NCBI RefSeq assembly: GCF_029227915.1
Contig: NC_079877.1
Coordinates: forward strand, 11,467,351-11,531,350
Source of the DNA: Hydractinia symbiolongicarpus
Taxonomy: Eukaryota; Cnidaria; Hydrozoa; Anthoathecata; Hydractiniidae
Length of the DNA: 64,000 bases
Direction: 5' to 3'
Part shown: positions 20,918 through 34,800 of the stretch, one piece after another
How the letters are laid out: every line of letters starts with the position of its first letter
Numbering within the stretch: the first letter of the stretch is position 1
Translations under genes and position numbers: made by a program
The notes under the pieces: generated by a model
What the model saw: the letters and a program-made list of their open reading frames with translations, nothing else
Database searches by the model: none
What the model was told of the DNA's origin: nothing

Positions 20918-21066
20918 TAACTGACTAACTAACTAACTATATGTCCCAAATGATTAATTGCCTTCATCAACAAGCTTTTTTATGCAAATTTTGGGTGGAT
21001 TTTAACCCCAACCTCTGGGTTCATGTTACCAACCTTAGCCAACTGGGCTATTACGCCTTGAGTAAA
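20918..21066 (-). mobile_element. tRNA-derived SINE with TTAG tail
   Basis: On the minus strand it begins with a tRNA-like head: A-box-like TAGCCCAGTTGG and a B-box-like GGGGTTAAAATCC. A short body follows and it ends in TAGTTAGTTAGTTAG at 20918-20937. It is unlike the SINE at 16793-17066. Confidence 0.6.
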
Positions 21067-23249
21067 TGTATTTAAAAGTATGGCTTTATGTATTAATTAT
21101 GTGTGAAACCGGTTCGTCGACTGGCGAATTAACGCAAAATGATTTATTGATGCAAAATACAAAAGTTTTTTAGAATTTTTTTGCAAACTGATTCCTCTTA
21201 ACGAAATAAAGTAGTGTTGTGAATTTCAAGTTCTAAGAATAATCCTAGTGAATTTCCTCATTATAAGGATTTCATAAGAATTTTTAAGCTGTATTTTCGA
21301 GAAATGGCCAAAGGCTCCCAGAGGGAGTGGGATCTAAAAAATTACACATGCAGGTATCCAATAAAATAATATAAGAAGTCTGCAAGTATCATTGCCATGC
21401 ATCATTACCCTCACGCCAGAAACAGCTGTAAATCAATTTTTAGGTTTTGGGAAATGACTGCGGTAATAAATTGAAAATATATTGTTGCAATGATGTGTAA
21501 TTGACATGTGAGATAGTTTATGCAGCCCCTGCATCTTATTATCTTTGTAGTAGGGTCATTTTCATGTAATTTTATACTTTATACTTGCCCATGTGAGTGA
21601 ATTTTTATTGGTAGAAACCAAATCTTTCAAAGCAAATGTTGTAATAGAACTTTGTAAAGCTTTTCAAGTTAGCATCACAGCTTCCAAGATTTTTAAATAT
21701 GCAAGCCAGAATGTTAGAAAGAATGAAGGTGACTATATACAGCACTTGAAAAATGTTGTTTAACATTGAGCTTCGCATATTGCGACGGTATTCTCAATCC
21801 GCAACGTTTTTTTACTTTCAAATTGTATGGAAAGGGTTTCGTGATGCTTCCATCTCAATATCATTCCTGAAGCTATTAAGGCCCTTAACACTTTCTTATA
21901 AGGCGACTCCAACTTAATTAGTTGTTCTATGGGCAAAGTGTACAGTAGCCTACGGTCGGTCGATCAGCAAAAAAAAAATTTAATGAAAATGTATGTTCGG
22001 AACAACAACAAAAATAATAATAAAAAATAACAACCGAGGAGGGTGTTAAGACAGGCATATTTTTCTATGTATTTTCATATCACGCATGCAGTTAATATTT
22101 TTTTGTTGTGAAGGAAAAATAATAATAATTTGTCTCACCATAAAGAATGTTTGGATAAATATGTTCTCTTGTTTTGAATTATTAAAATAACTAGCTGTCA
22201 AGGTGAAAAGATTAAAATACTTGCATGCTCAAAAACTTGTATTTAAAAGTTATGCAGCAAGAATATATCTTGTGCTGTTTTGAAAGTTATACAGCATATA
22301 CTTGTGATGTTTTGAAAGTTATACAGCAAGTTATTCTTGTCCCACTTGTCTTATTTTACACTTGTGTTGTAATTTTACCAAAAGTAGCTAAGTTTTGTTA
22401 TAAATCACATAAAAATTTAAACTTCTGTTTTAACTACTTAACTATTTTTGTGATTACAAAATTAGCTCATCGCGCATTTTAGTTTCATCGCAACAAATTA
22501 CCATGAACAAAGAATCAACTCAACTGCAAGTGGCCTTAACAACAGTGGTCCTAAGTTTACGTTATTGATTCACTTTTTTTAATATAATTGTAGATTGACA
22601 TTCAACCAAAATATATAACATCTTGATTACCTTCTAAGCTCATTATATTTTCACGAGATAGGATGAGAAAATGTGTTTTTTTTTTGTTTTTTTTCTTTAA
22701 AACTTTTTGCTTGATATTATTATTTTTTTGTTTTCGTAAAAGTTAGGGTTGGTTGGGCCTGTAGAACAACTAATTAAGTTTAAGTCGCCTATTCAACAAT
22801 GTTTGCGGATGTTGAAATATAAATATACTTCCTCTGTGTTATATTTTTTTAAGTTGCGCATAACAATCTAGGGTTTCTTTGGAAAATATTACACAAAGAT
22901 TGCACGTATTCAATTAAATATATTAGTTGAAATATATTTTTACATGTCTGGTTGATCTTACAAACTTTCCATGATCTTGTTTACGCAGCAGATGTTTTTA
23001 TTGTACACACGCTTCTGATAACGATCTTCATTAAAAATATTTATTGTAGCTTCTTGTTTGTTACAACTCTATCATTTGACCTTCAAGCTTATACCCAGTG
23101 GGCACATTGTGGATTAAAAACTTTGCCTTAGCGAACACTTTTGAATAAATTGTTTTTTCATGATGTACCCAAAATAATAAAGCTGAATGTATGGCTGAAC
23201 GGTGCTTGGTATGAAATTTAGTAAAAAGTCTGTTTACACAAGACCTAAA
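21067..23249. other. no gene recognised
   Basis: AT-rich sequence. A small 36-bp tandem repeat (TGTTTTGAAAGTTATACAGC, twice) lies at about 22275-22335. No exon with convincing borders and family match was found. Confidence 0.6.
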
Positions 23250-23402
23250 GTAAATTCAACCAGAAATTTAAACACCCCGGTCACTTCAGTATATTGTAAA
23301 CGAGCTCCTCTGAATATTACTTGTATTGCACCTGGAAAGAAAGAAGAATGTGTTTAGGATCATAAGTTGAGTATTATTTTTGTCTGATTTTCCCAGTAAC
23401 AG
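23250..23402 (-). repeat. dispersed repeat copy 2, exon-like segment
   Basis: Inverted relative of 5857-6000. On the minus strand it has CTTCTTTCTTTCCAG, an intact acceptor, then an open frame AIQVIFRGARLQYTEVTGVF followed by KFLVEF. Differences from copy 1 fall largely at third codon positions. Confidence 0.5.
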
Positions 23403-25804
23403 AAAAAAAATTACGTTGAAAATCAATGCACTAGAATTACTTATATAAATAAGAAAGTTAAAACTTTTCTTATAATATACACTTATTTAATTTTTTTTTT
23501 GAATCACCCTACTCAAAAGATTATCAAAAGTATCAGAAGTAACATAATAGCCTTTTTTGTTGCTAATATTTTTAAGTTACAATATTAATAAAATGTTACC
23601 ACATTGTAAAATCCTTTCAGGCATTATTATTTTTATTGTTATTATTATTAATAAACATAAAATTGAGTTCCATATTATACAATGGATGTTCACCCTAAAA
23701 TCAAAAAAAATAATAATAAAAAGAATAGGTACATGCAATTTAGATAAATTGTGAATAGTACATAGAAACTGACTTAAAATCGCGTTATGGTAGAATGAAG
23801 AGTGTTGGAATACAAATTATTCATTTTTATCATCTAACAGGGAATCATTTGTAAACAACAATTGGAACCCTTGGTTGTTAAAAGAAACTTTGCTATCTCA
23901 AATTCTCTTAATTTATCACCTGGATATCAAAGAATCTTAATTTATCTTTAATTCTTCTTCTAAATTTATATCTAGGATCTAAATTTGTCTTGCGTCTTCT
24001 TATTTTGTCTCAAAATATTTCTTTTTTTAGAGACAAATCGAGACAAATTTGTTTTCTTACTAGAGGATTTTTATATCTCATTTTCAAATTGAAAACAAAG
24101 CGAGGCAGAAATGTTAACTTAAATTTGTCTCATTAATGGGACAAAATTTGTGGACAATCCCTAATAAATCAAATTACAATAAATTAAAAAGTACTAACTA
24201 ACTAACTAAAATTTAAGAACATGCATTTGTATAACTGACCACTTCTATTTGTCCATTTTGCAGGAAAAGGTTGAAAATATTTCCAGGCAATATTTTCAAA
24301 AGTTTACAGTACTTGGTTTTATGGTTGCAAACAGGGTACAAAAAATTAGAACCTTGCCTTTGTTTTATATTTTAGTTTTGTTTTTAGTTTTGTGTTTGTG
24401 TTTTGTGTTTAAGTGTACAGATTTGGTTTGGCATGTAAAAGTTTAGTTTGACATAGCCACATCTAAATCTCTTTTTGTAAAGAAAGACACAAACTTCTAA
24501 AATATGCCATAGAAAAATGAATGCAGAATTTTGATATCTCAATATTGCATGTTGATTTATCGATGGTGATGGTGAGATGGCATCTGAATTTAGTCAGTTT
24601 CCACATTATCCTTCAAGTCTCACGCACAAATGTTTTCCAGTTCGCAGTATACGAAAGAGTAACCAAGATGAAGGTAGATAGTTGTTGTTTTTTTTGTTGT
24701 TGTTTATTTAGATATAGTCCTCAAAATTTTGCTTAAAATGTATCAGCATATCGACTAAGACAGCAGCTACTAATAAGAATAAATATTCAAAACCTTTATT
24801 GTCCCTCTTGAAATTAGTTAGCTATTGCCCAAAAAACATTAAACAACCCATTGGGTAAAAAAAAGGCTTCTCAGCCAGAAAACAACCTTTTCCTATACAA
24901 GCACATATTTTTTTATAAACTCAATTGCAAGGTTCTAGGCCCAAGATTAGGCCAGAAATTGGGCAAATTGCTTGACAACCTTTAGGTCACATTTATCTCC
25001 AAAACATTTCTATTTCATTTAGCAACCCTCTCAGTTGGACTTTGGCTAATGTATTCTTAGAAGAAAAAACAATTAGCACCCTGAAGAATTTTTTTTTTCT
25101 GTTTGCTTAGTTTTTACTAACACAAACTGTCAAACACTATTCAAACCTTCTTGTTAGGGTTTACAATGCTAGTACTTTGTCCAAAAGGTATTTTCCCCTT
25201 TGTAATGTAAGACCTAGTCTGAAATTATAAGGATGCTTAGAAAACAATATTTAAGAGCCTATAATGTAACAGCTCTTATTTTACAGTCACTTTGTTTCAA
25301 ATATTGGAATGCAAGAATTGTCCAAGATCTGTTCTGGAAATTATACCGGTTTGGCAAACGACTTTTACAAAGGGCTGAAAAGAGTTTCTTTTTTTAAAAG
25401 GGAAACAATATAAATCAGCCTAAATGTAGATATAATATGTACGTTGGAGAGACAATAAATTTCACTCCAGATATTCTTAAGTATTGCAAGGATTTATTTT
25501 ACGGTACCCTATTGCTGTAAAATATTTTAACAGTATTATGAGAAGTCAAAACGTTGTATAGATAAAATAAGGATATGCCTTGCAAGTTGTAACATCCTTA
25601 GTGTGTATATTCTATCATGACTCCTTGTAAAAATATTTTGCACCTTACCAGTGTCTTCATTGATGTGAACTATACCTGATGATTGTGTTAAAGCTGTAGA
25701 CATGTTAAAAGTGAAATATAAATTTTTAGTCAAAATAGTACCATCATTTTTGTATTTCACAGTGGCCATTTTAAAGGCTGTTCCTATTATCTGTTTTTTT
25801 ATAG
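23403..25804. other. region that should hold the XRRA1 5' end; unresolved
   Basis: A candidate first or second exon follows TTTTGCAG at about 24262: one frame reads KRLKIFPGNIFKSL, resembling the FPxRxLxR start of XRRA1 proteins. However, no donor gives the phase required by the exon at 25805. The block around 23990-24150 has inverted AAATTTGTCTC/GAGACAAATTT motifs, perhaps a small repeat. Confidence 0.4.
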
Positions 25805-28800
25805 GAGGTGCTTGGGTTGTAGAATTAAAAGCAGAGAAAAAAAGGCAGTTGGAAGCTTTAACGAAGAGGAAAAAATATAGAGAAAAACAATTTAATACAT
25901 ACAGAGATGTCACAAAATTTACATGTTCTTATCTTGTAAGCTTCTCTTTCTTTTATGTCTTTGCTGTTTTGTCAAAAGTGATTATAAAGGTAATACAATG
26001 TTTTGCAATCCACTTGTCATCTTTTTTACCATGCCAATAATAACACTTCTCCAGATAAATGGCATGTCTTATTAAGTTGTTGACTTGTAGCACTAGTCAC
26101 TTTTAAGTTTAAAAGAATTATTAGAATGCCCTTAAAAATGGTAAATGCAAGATTTGAATAGGGTAGAGGCACTTAATTGAACAATTCTTAATATCACACA
26201 CAGAGAATATTTAAAGCTTTAATAGCAAAACTGAGAAGTCTGACCATTACTTTAGGCTTTTTTTTTTAATGAATATTCAAAAGTTTGTTTGGTTCAATTA
26301 AAGAACTCATTATTGTGGCGGTGATACAGAAAAATATTAGCCATTTGATTAGAGTGCCCAAGAAATTTAACTTCTCAAATCATTTCCTTCTCCTGTTCAT
26401 ATAACTAACTATAACTATGACATTTTTAGATAAAGCAATTTTGTGTTGACAAACCATCAGATTTATGTTGTGTTAACATAAGTGGTAAAGATTTACACCC
26501 AGTAAGTTCTAACCTGATTTGTGTATTTTGTATTTTATTTGTGTTTGCCTTGCAATAACGGAAGAAAGTTTGTTTTTACAGAATTAAGTGTATTTCTGCA
26601 ATTATTTATAAATCACCTGTGCTTTTTTCTCTTTTAGATACAAACACAAAAATATTAAGGATGCAATTACAGTAATGCTTCGAATAAACGCCCGGGTGTT
26701 TATTAAATTTTTTTATATTTCTGGGGAGCTTTTAAAAAAGGGCGGCGTTTCTTAAATCTTTTACACTTCGTCTCTTTTGCAGTTTTTAAGGATACCTATA
26801 ATATAAACTTCAATAATATTGAAATCACAACAGAAAATAAAAGATATTCACATGTTTTAGAGAATGAACTTTAAAAGTGAAAACTAAATTTCCAATCTAA
26901 GATTTAGGAAAAAAGGTGTTTATAGAAAATTTCCTTATTTTACTGATGTATTAAATATGAAAGATTGTGTTTAGTTCTATTATGAAATTTCTATATTATA
27001 ATAGCACCATTAAAATTGCCTTTTAATTAAAAGAGCAAAACAATAACAGTTATTGATTTTGATTAAACTCCTCCTTATGAGGAAGGGCGTCTATTTGCGG
27101 GGGTGTTTATTTAATAATGACTAAAAAGGGTGGGGTCTATTCGAGGGGTGGCGTTTATTAGAAGGGGGTTTGTTTATTCGAAGCATTACAGTATATAAGG
27201 GTAAAGCAAATAATGGCTGTTTTTTTTGCTTGGAAATGTTCACAGCTGTCTTTATTAAGCAATGTGTATTACCCACAATAAAACAATTCCTCCAAAAAGA
27301 ACAGCAAAATGGTACACACAGGCGAGTGAATCACAAGGCAGGCAAACTCTATTTAAAAGGAATATGAAAACTCTGCTAACCTTTTATTCACTCAAAATTA
27401 AATTATTAATATATTCAGCATAAACTTCTGAGGTAAATTCCTGAAGCAACTTACAAGATGCTAATCATTGTGTAAATAGCTATTTAGCTAGCTAATAAAA
27501 TATTTAAAACTTTGGAGATGGACTTAGTTTATCAAAAATATATTTCGTATGCAAAGTTGTATTAGGTTGATAACGTAATTCATCCCTTTTTCTATCTGGC
27601 TGAAAATAAAAAGTTCTATAAATGATTTTATATAACCTTGCCTCAGATCACATGACAGGCCCTTTACTGATTGCTGAGGCCTTCATCGCTTTACATCACA
27701 TCTCATCTTTAAAATAAAACTTAAGTTTGCAAAGGACAGTAGTTCATGTAAACTTTTCACATGAATCAATCACTAAATTTTTAAAAGAAATCAATATAGA
27801 AAGTGTTGTGGAGAGGTTGCCAAGGCAAAGGCATTAAGCATTTAAGGAAAGGGCACGACAAAGGCAGGCAAGGAAACAGGAAGAGGAATCAGCAAAGCCG
27901 GAAAGCCATGGGAGGCAAGGGTATAGTAGGCAGGCACCAAGAAAGTCATAGGAAGGGTAGGCAAAGGCACTGTCAGTGCTGGCAATGCAAGGCAGAGGCA
28001 GGCACCTTAATAAAAAATCTCCCCCTTTACAATTTGAAGATTACGTATACTCAATATTTCTAAGATATATATCATATTAGAAAATACTGAGGTGCAAATA
28101 CTTCTAATTCAATAGTTCTAAAAAAGGTCTCAAATTTATATCAGGTCATTATACAGTGAATCATGTTAGCAGAATTATGTGCCAAAATACATCACCACCT
28201 GGTAACTGCAAGATAATTTTCTTTTTATTAGCCCTGTCCAGGATTTGAACCTGGATCTCTCATTTGCATGAGTGTCATAGCCATTAGACCAACAGGGCAT
28301 AATTATATAGATGAAAAACTTTATAGGTGCATCTTATATATGATTACTGATTTAAAGCACACATACTAACTAGACAGGGGAACCAGGTGTGAAAATGTCT
28401 GGTTAAGTCACAAGTAACCTGACCGGACATTAAATGTCTGGTGGATTTTTAGAAATTGTGAACTGTGCCTCGCATGAAGAGCACTTTAGTACAAGTATGC
28501 ATTATATCAATAATTTTGTTTAGCGCACACATTAAGGTGTATCAGGTGTAATATATATTTTTTAGAAAACAACTTTCCTGCAAAAATACAATTTATGTAT
28601 GTTGTGCCCATCGTATCAAATTTTCTTAAAATGTTCCTGGCCAAACTTAAAAAGGAATTTTAATACAGGGGGAGCACTTAGTACAGGTAAACAATACCAT
28701 ACATCCACATAATAGCCTTACAAAAAAAATTGTAGTGTAACTTTAGTTAAATAGAAACACAGGTACCAGCTGGATGTTAACATAAGTCCAAGCGCTTAGT

Positions 28801-31800
28801 GCCTTATTCCATGTAATTAACAAGTCAAGAAATTAACGCAAATTAAATTACCAGACATGAAATTAACGCGATTCAATGAAATTATTTTGAAAAAAGCATT
28901 TAATTAACGCGAATTTGAGAATATGCGATATGATTTAAAGCAAAAATTATGGCTATAGTCGAATCCACGGCAGTGAAGCAGTCTCGCTTACAAAGTGGTT
29001 TGGAAATCGAAATAAAAGTTTTCGTTGTTTGGAAAAACAATGTTGAAAATTTGAAAATTTGGGAGAAAAGTGGTGTCAGTTAATTTTCGACTTAGATCAG
29101 AGTATGAAGATTATACAAAAGCTATTTAAAAAAAAAAGATCGCTGAAAAAGAGAACACCGTTGAGCTATCGTTAGATGAGGAGGAAATAGTAGAAAGTTT
29201 GTAAACAAAATTGTATTTTTATGTTTTGTAAGCTTTTATATATTATAAATAAGTCACCGAATTAACAGTATTTTAATTAACGAGTCATGAAATTAACAGT
29301 ATTTAAATTAACATTGCATTTAATTAACAGCCATTAAATTAACGCAAATTTTAAAAAACTGTGCTAATTTTACAGTCTTTTTCAGGAATATTTGAGTAGG
29401 TGTGCAATGATTCGCACATGTAAATCAAGTAACGCATGCAATGTAAAACGCTTGTGCAAAGAATGGTACGCATGCATTATGGGTTCCAAGGTTATTTTTG
29501 TTGGGCATTCATTTTGCGGTAGAAAAGGGGGGACATTTTAAATTGCGAACCCCAAACACGATGATCGAGTAGACACTGGTATAGCGACTCTCTCAAACTT
29601 AACTTCCTTTTCTACATATCTGAAATAGTATGCATGACTATACTGTCATTTTTATATTTACAGTTTATTTTTCAGGTCATCTCAAGCAAATAGGCAAAAA
29701 TATGCTTTGTTTTCAAATTGAAAAATATCATTATCCACGTGGCTTAAGTAAAACTTCAAAATTCATTTAGAAAGTTCAGCTACATCTTAACAAAATTTTT
29801 ACAGAAAAAAAATTATACCGCGTGTGGGTTTCGTTTTTACAGGCATAAAGAAAAAATCCATTAAATTCGGACCTGCTGTGGTTTCAATTGTTTTGTCATA
29901 TAAAAAAATTATTTGCAATTAAATCCATGATAAAATGTCTATTCTGCCTGTAAGTGCAGTTTTCCAGACTTGGTTCATCTGTGCTCCGTCGGCGTTCACC
30001 TTCGCATTAGTTAAGAACCGCATGGCTGCATTTCTTGTGTAAGACCTGATTCCCAACGACGAAGGGACCAGGCAATAGAGATTCATGTCTACTTAGTTCT
30101 TTTAACTAAGTCAGGAGTTGGTGAATTAGCTAGGATGATCAGGTTGGCTATGAATAGGCTTGCTCATATTAAAAGGACCAGGACCAGGACTATTCAATAA
30201 TTTCTGAGATCTAAAAGTGTCTGACCAATACGGAAATCTATTGGACTTTTTGTCTGACAAGTCTCCAAAAATTATTTCGAGGGCAGCCATCGCACGCTAC
30301 AAAACGGATTTTATAGGTTGATTTTGAAAACTAAATATTTATTTTTCAAGTGTGCGATTAATCACACGTCTAAAACAATTTAGGCGTGTGCTAAGGCGTG
30401 TGCGTGTAATCGCATGCTACTCCTGAAAAAGACTGATTTCATGACTTGTTCATTTCTTGTATTAAGGTATATACAGGTATATCGTTATTTAGAGAAAACT
30501 TTTGATAGAGTGCCACGTAAAGTTATTTGGTGGAGTAGGATGAGTGGCTAGTTACGATGGTACAGTCTATGTACAGCAATGCTAGAAGTCGTGTCAGGAT
30601 TAACGATTCACTTAGTGATGAATTTAGTGTAAATGTTGGTGTACATCAGGGCTCTGTGCTTAGTCCTTTGTTGTTTGTTCTAATCTTAGAAGCGCTGAGG
30701 ATGGAGTTCAGAACAAGTTGTCCTTGGGAGTAACTGTATGCAGATGATTTATTTCTCATAGCAGAGTCGATGGAAGAATTAGTTGAAAAGTTTGAGAAGT
30801 GGAAGAAAGGACTAAAAGAGAAAGGGCTAAGGGTGAACACAGCAAAGTCTAAAGTCATGATTAGTAGCATTGCAGCCAAGTGTGACCTTGTAGTTGGAAA
30901 GTGCCCCTGTGTAGTTTGCAGGAAAGGGGTTGTTAGTAACTCAATTTTTTGTCAGACTTGTAAGCATTGGGTACATAAGAAGTGCAGTAGTATTGGTGAA
31001 AGGTTAAGAGCTGACATTCAGTTTGTATGCAAGCGTTGCAAAGGTGAGATTATAAAGAATGAAGTATTTCCAGCTTCAATGATGTACAACAGTGGCTCGT
31101 TAGAGATAGTTGAGAACTTCTGTTACTTAGGTGATATGTTAGGCAGTGAAGGGGGTGTTGGAAGAAGTGTTACTTGCAGGATAGGTTCTGCTTGGAAAAA
31201 GTTCAGAGAGTTACTTCCTTTGTTGACTAGCAGAGTCTTGTCAATTGAGTTAAAATATAGGTTGTATGAGGCCTGTGTAAGAAGTGTTATGTTGTACGGT
31301 AGTAAGACATGGGCAGTGAAGCAGAAAGATCTTGACCATTTAGAAAGAAATGATATGAGAATGGTTAGGTGGATGTGTAACGCCAGTCTAAGAGACAGAC
31401 AGAGTTCAGATGAGCTAAGAAGCAGGCTAAGTATCCGTAGAATTAAAGATGTTATCCAGATAAGAAGATTGAATTGGCTGGGGCACTTGGAAAGAATGGA
31501 GGGGGATAATTGGGTAAGAAAGTGTAGAGACTTGATAGTTCCTGGGGCAAAGCCCAGAGGCAGACCGAGGAAGTTGAGTTTAGATGTAGCACATTCTAGA
31601 TCAGATTTGAAGAGGGTCATTAATATACCCCTTCCAACCCATGCTAGGATGGAAAACGGACATTAAGCCGAGAGTGATGATGATGATGATGATCGTGTCG
31701 CCCATCTGTATAGGCATAATACCCATTTTCAAAAACCTATCCTAACCTTGGTTAGAATAAACAGACAGTAAACAGCCTGTTGGTATCCTAAGCAGCTAAA

Positions 31801-34800
31801 ACAACCACTCAGCATTTTATTTTGTGGAAAAGTTTTTGTAACATCTAAAAATAAAAACACAGATTATAACCTATTTTAACCCTCTTAAATCAATAATAAT
31901 CCTGCAACATTTTAGGGGTAAAGTTCCCGTAAAACATCAAAGATTAATCGTGACATCTGACAGGCATAACACATTTTCCAAAAAAACTTATTGCAACTTT
32001 ATTTAAATAAAAAACAGCAGAAACTCCCTGTTGTTACCCTGTTCAGCTTAAAATCAAACAGCAGCATGTTTATTTTGCACAACAAGTTTTTATGACAGGA
32101 TATAAAGCTATATATAATAGCAATTAATTAGGCCAGCTTGGAACCTAGCTAAAGCTGGAGTTAAGCAGGATATCCCACATTGGTGTAAAGATCATGTCAA
32201 GTTACAGAAACAGAAGTTATTACAACATTATTTCTATACATATCGGGAAATTAAATAAGAAATGTATATTTGAAGGTTTTCAAAACATGTTGACATTTGC
32301 ATAAGAACGACTTGTCAGAATTTACAAAGCTTCTGTAACAGAAAATGTAGATGTTACTGCAAAAAACTTGTTTTGATATAAAAATAATTTCTGTTTCTGC
32401 AACTTGACACAAACTGGTGCACGCAAAGTTGATTTTCTGACCTACAACATGTCAATGTTTACTACCCTTGGTCTTGTGTTACGTTCTTCCACAAAAATAT
32501 GGCTTTCCAATCCGCCTCCATGTCATTCAATGTTAAGAAGTGACATTTGTGGCTGAGCGACGTAAATGATTGTACGTGACCACATCAACCTTTATATTTA
32601 AACTGATCAAAGTGTGGACGAAACGTATCATTTGTAAAATATGTATAGCTAGCTAGCTATGTTCTTTTGCTGACTTTGGTAAACTTTTTGGTTCTTAGTT
32701 TTTGGTATAAAATTGCCAAAGACAACAAATTTTATGGACGATTGTAGCTAGAACCAGCTATGTGTTGGGGCATTCCTACAGTGTAGAATTATCTCACTCA
32801 CTGTGTAGTATATGTAAAGCTAGCTAGCTAGCTATAACTAGAAAATTTGTCTGAAAGAATATTTCTATTAGCAAGCTATTATGCTGATTTTATGCCAGCT
32901 AAAATAGCTAATTTTGTGCTAGATACATTGGTAGTTTTACACCAACTACACTGTTTGCTCTTTTTGATGCTAGCTAGCTAAATGCTATCTAAGTTCTATT
33001 ATTATTCTATCTAAATCGGCAGTTTTTTTTATATAGTTTTTTTTATCTATACTTTGATCCGCAAAAATAAGCAAAGTGAAAATATTTATTAATATATCAA
33101 ATTTGCTGTTGAAAATCAGTGTTATTGAATTTTTTATACAGGAAAAAAGTGAAGATTTCTCCACTTTTGAAAATATTGTGAATGTTGACGCAAGTGACAA
33201 TCAGTTGTCATTAGGTATGTATTGATTTTTTTTTATATTTGGAAAGTTTTGAATATTACAATATTACACGGTAAGCATTTACTTGCAGGCTACATGTTAA
33301 TTAAATGCTTTTGTGATTTTAGAAACATTTCGAAGTTTTCCAAAGCTAGAAGAATTACAACTACAAGTGAATAGCATATCATGCATTCATACCACCCACA
33401 ATGACTTTCCATTGTTGTGTTCACTAAACTTGTCTTACAATGCAGTAAATGAGAAATCTCTTCTGAATCTAGGAAAACTAAGAAATCTTCAAAAGCTGTA
33501 TTTGCAAGGATGTGAATTATCCCATTTGCCACCAGAGCTTGGTCGTGGTTATCAAATATCAGAAAAGTAATGTGCTTGTAGATTTTTGTTCTTCTCTCAT
33601 GACATAAGGGGACATATGCATTATGGAGTTTAGGGAAATGGCTGTGTATTAACATGAGTAATTTCGTTATTCTTTAATCTATTTAGTGACACAGATGAAA
33701 AGAAAGAAAAGTGTGAAAACAAAACGCGATTTCCAAAACTGACACATTTAAATCTTTCAGAGAATGGACTTACTGATATTACAACCTTTGCTAGTGTGGC
33801 TGGATTACAGAAGTAAGCTTGTTCTTTGTCATTCCATAGTTATTTCATTAAATATATTGATGTGCCTACAGGCATAATATACTTTTTAACACTAGTCCTT
33901 TTTTTAATGCTCCCCTCTAACCTGCGGTACTACTTCAGAAAAAACAAATAAAATAAGCAGTTTAAAAAGTATGAGGGTTGTAGAAACGTAGTGAGGGTGT
34001 AGAAACTCATATTTTAATATTCATATATCTCACATGTTGTAAAACGTTTTAATGACAATAACTATGATAACAGAGCACAACGCATAAGAAAATTTTGACT
34101 TGAAAAAGAGTTGCTTTCTGTTTAGTTAAGGGAAATCAGGGAGAAGATTAGAAACTCAGTAAAAGTAACTTTTCTTTCCACATACTATTCGAAAAAATAA
34201 GCCTCTACACACTGCTTTTCTGTAGACCTCACTCAAATGATACAAACTTATTTTTGGCAAGGATTGTATTTTGCTATTTTGTCCATTTTGTTAGATTTTG
34301 ACTAAAAACATCCACAACATATGTTGAGACACAGTAGCAAATTTTTAAGCTCACCCCCACAAGTAATTACGTCGGTCATTTCTATACTTACAACTTAGGA
34401 TCGATTTTAGTTATTTGATTAGATCTCAATTTTCAAAATGTGCTGACATTAGCATGGTCATTTTGTTCAACGTGGATTATTCCTTAAAGCAGACTTTTGA
34501 AGTGTAACTAGTACACTTTAAACGTTGTTTACATAATCTATGCATCTGAAGAAGTTAGAATTTGCGAGTTGAAGCTTTTTAAAAATTTTGTACAACAGCC
34601 AAAAAAGTGCTATTGTCCTAATGTTTAAAGACTTTTAGAGCTAAACCCTGAGCAATTCTTCTGGGCTTTAGTCAGGCTTTTTTATGAGATATTAAGTGTC
34701 CTTAAAAGTAAAGTTGATATTATAGATCTATATTAAAATAAAATAATATATATTATAACATGTATAGTCTAGAGGAATGTTAGTCTATAGGTGTAAGTAT

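Noticed and set aside
27803-28063. 86-codon basic open frame
   Set aside because: Low-complexity purine-rich repeat.
32640-32990. Clusters of AGCT/TAGC tetranucleotide repeats
   Set aside because: Short simple repeats that recur at several places; no evidence of function.
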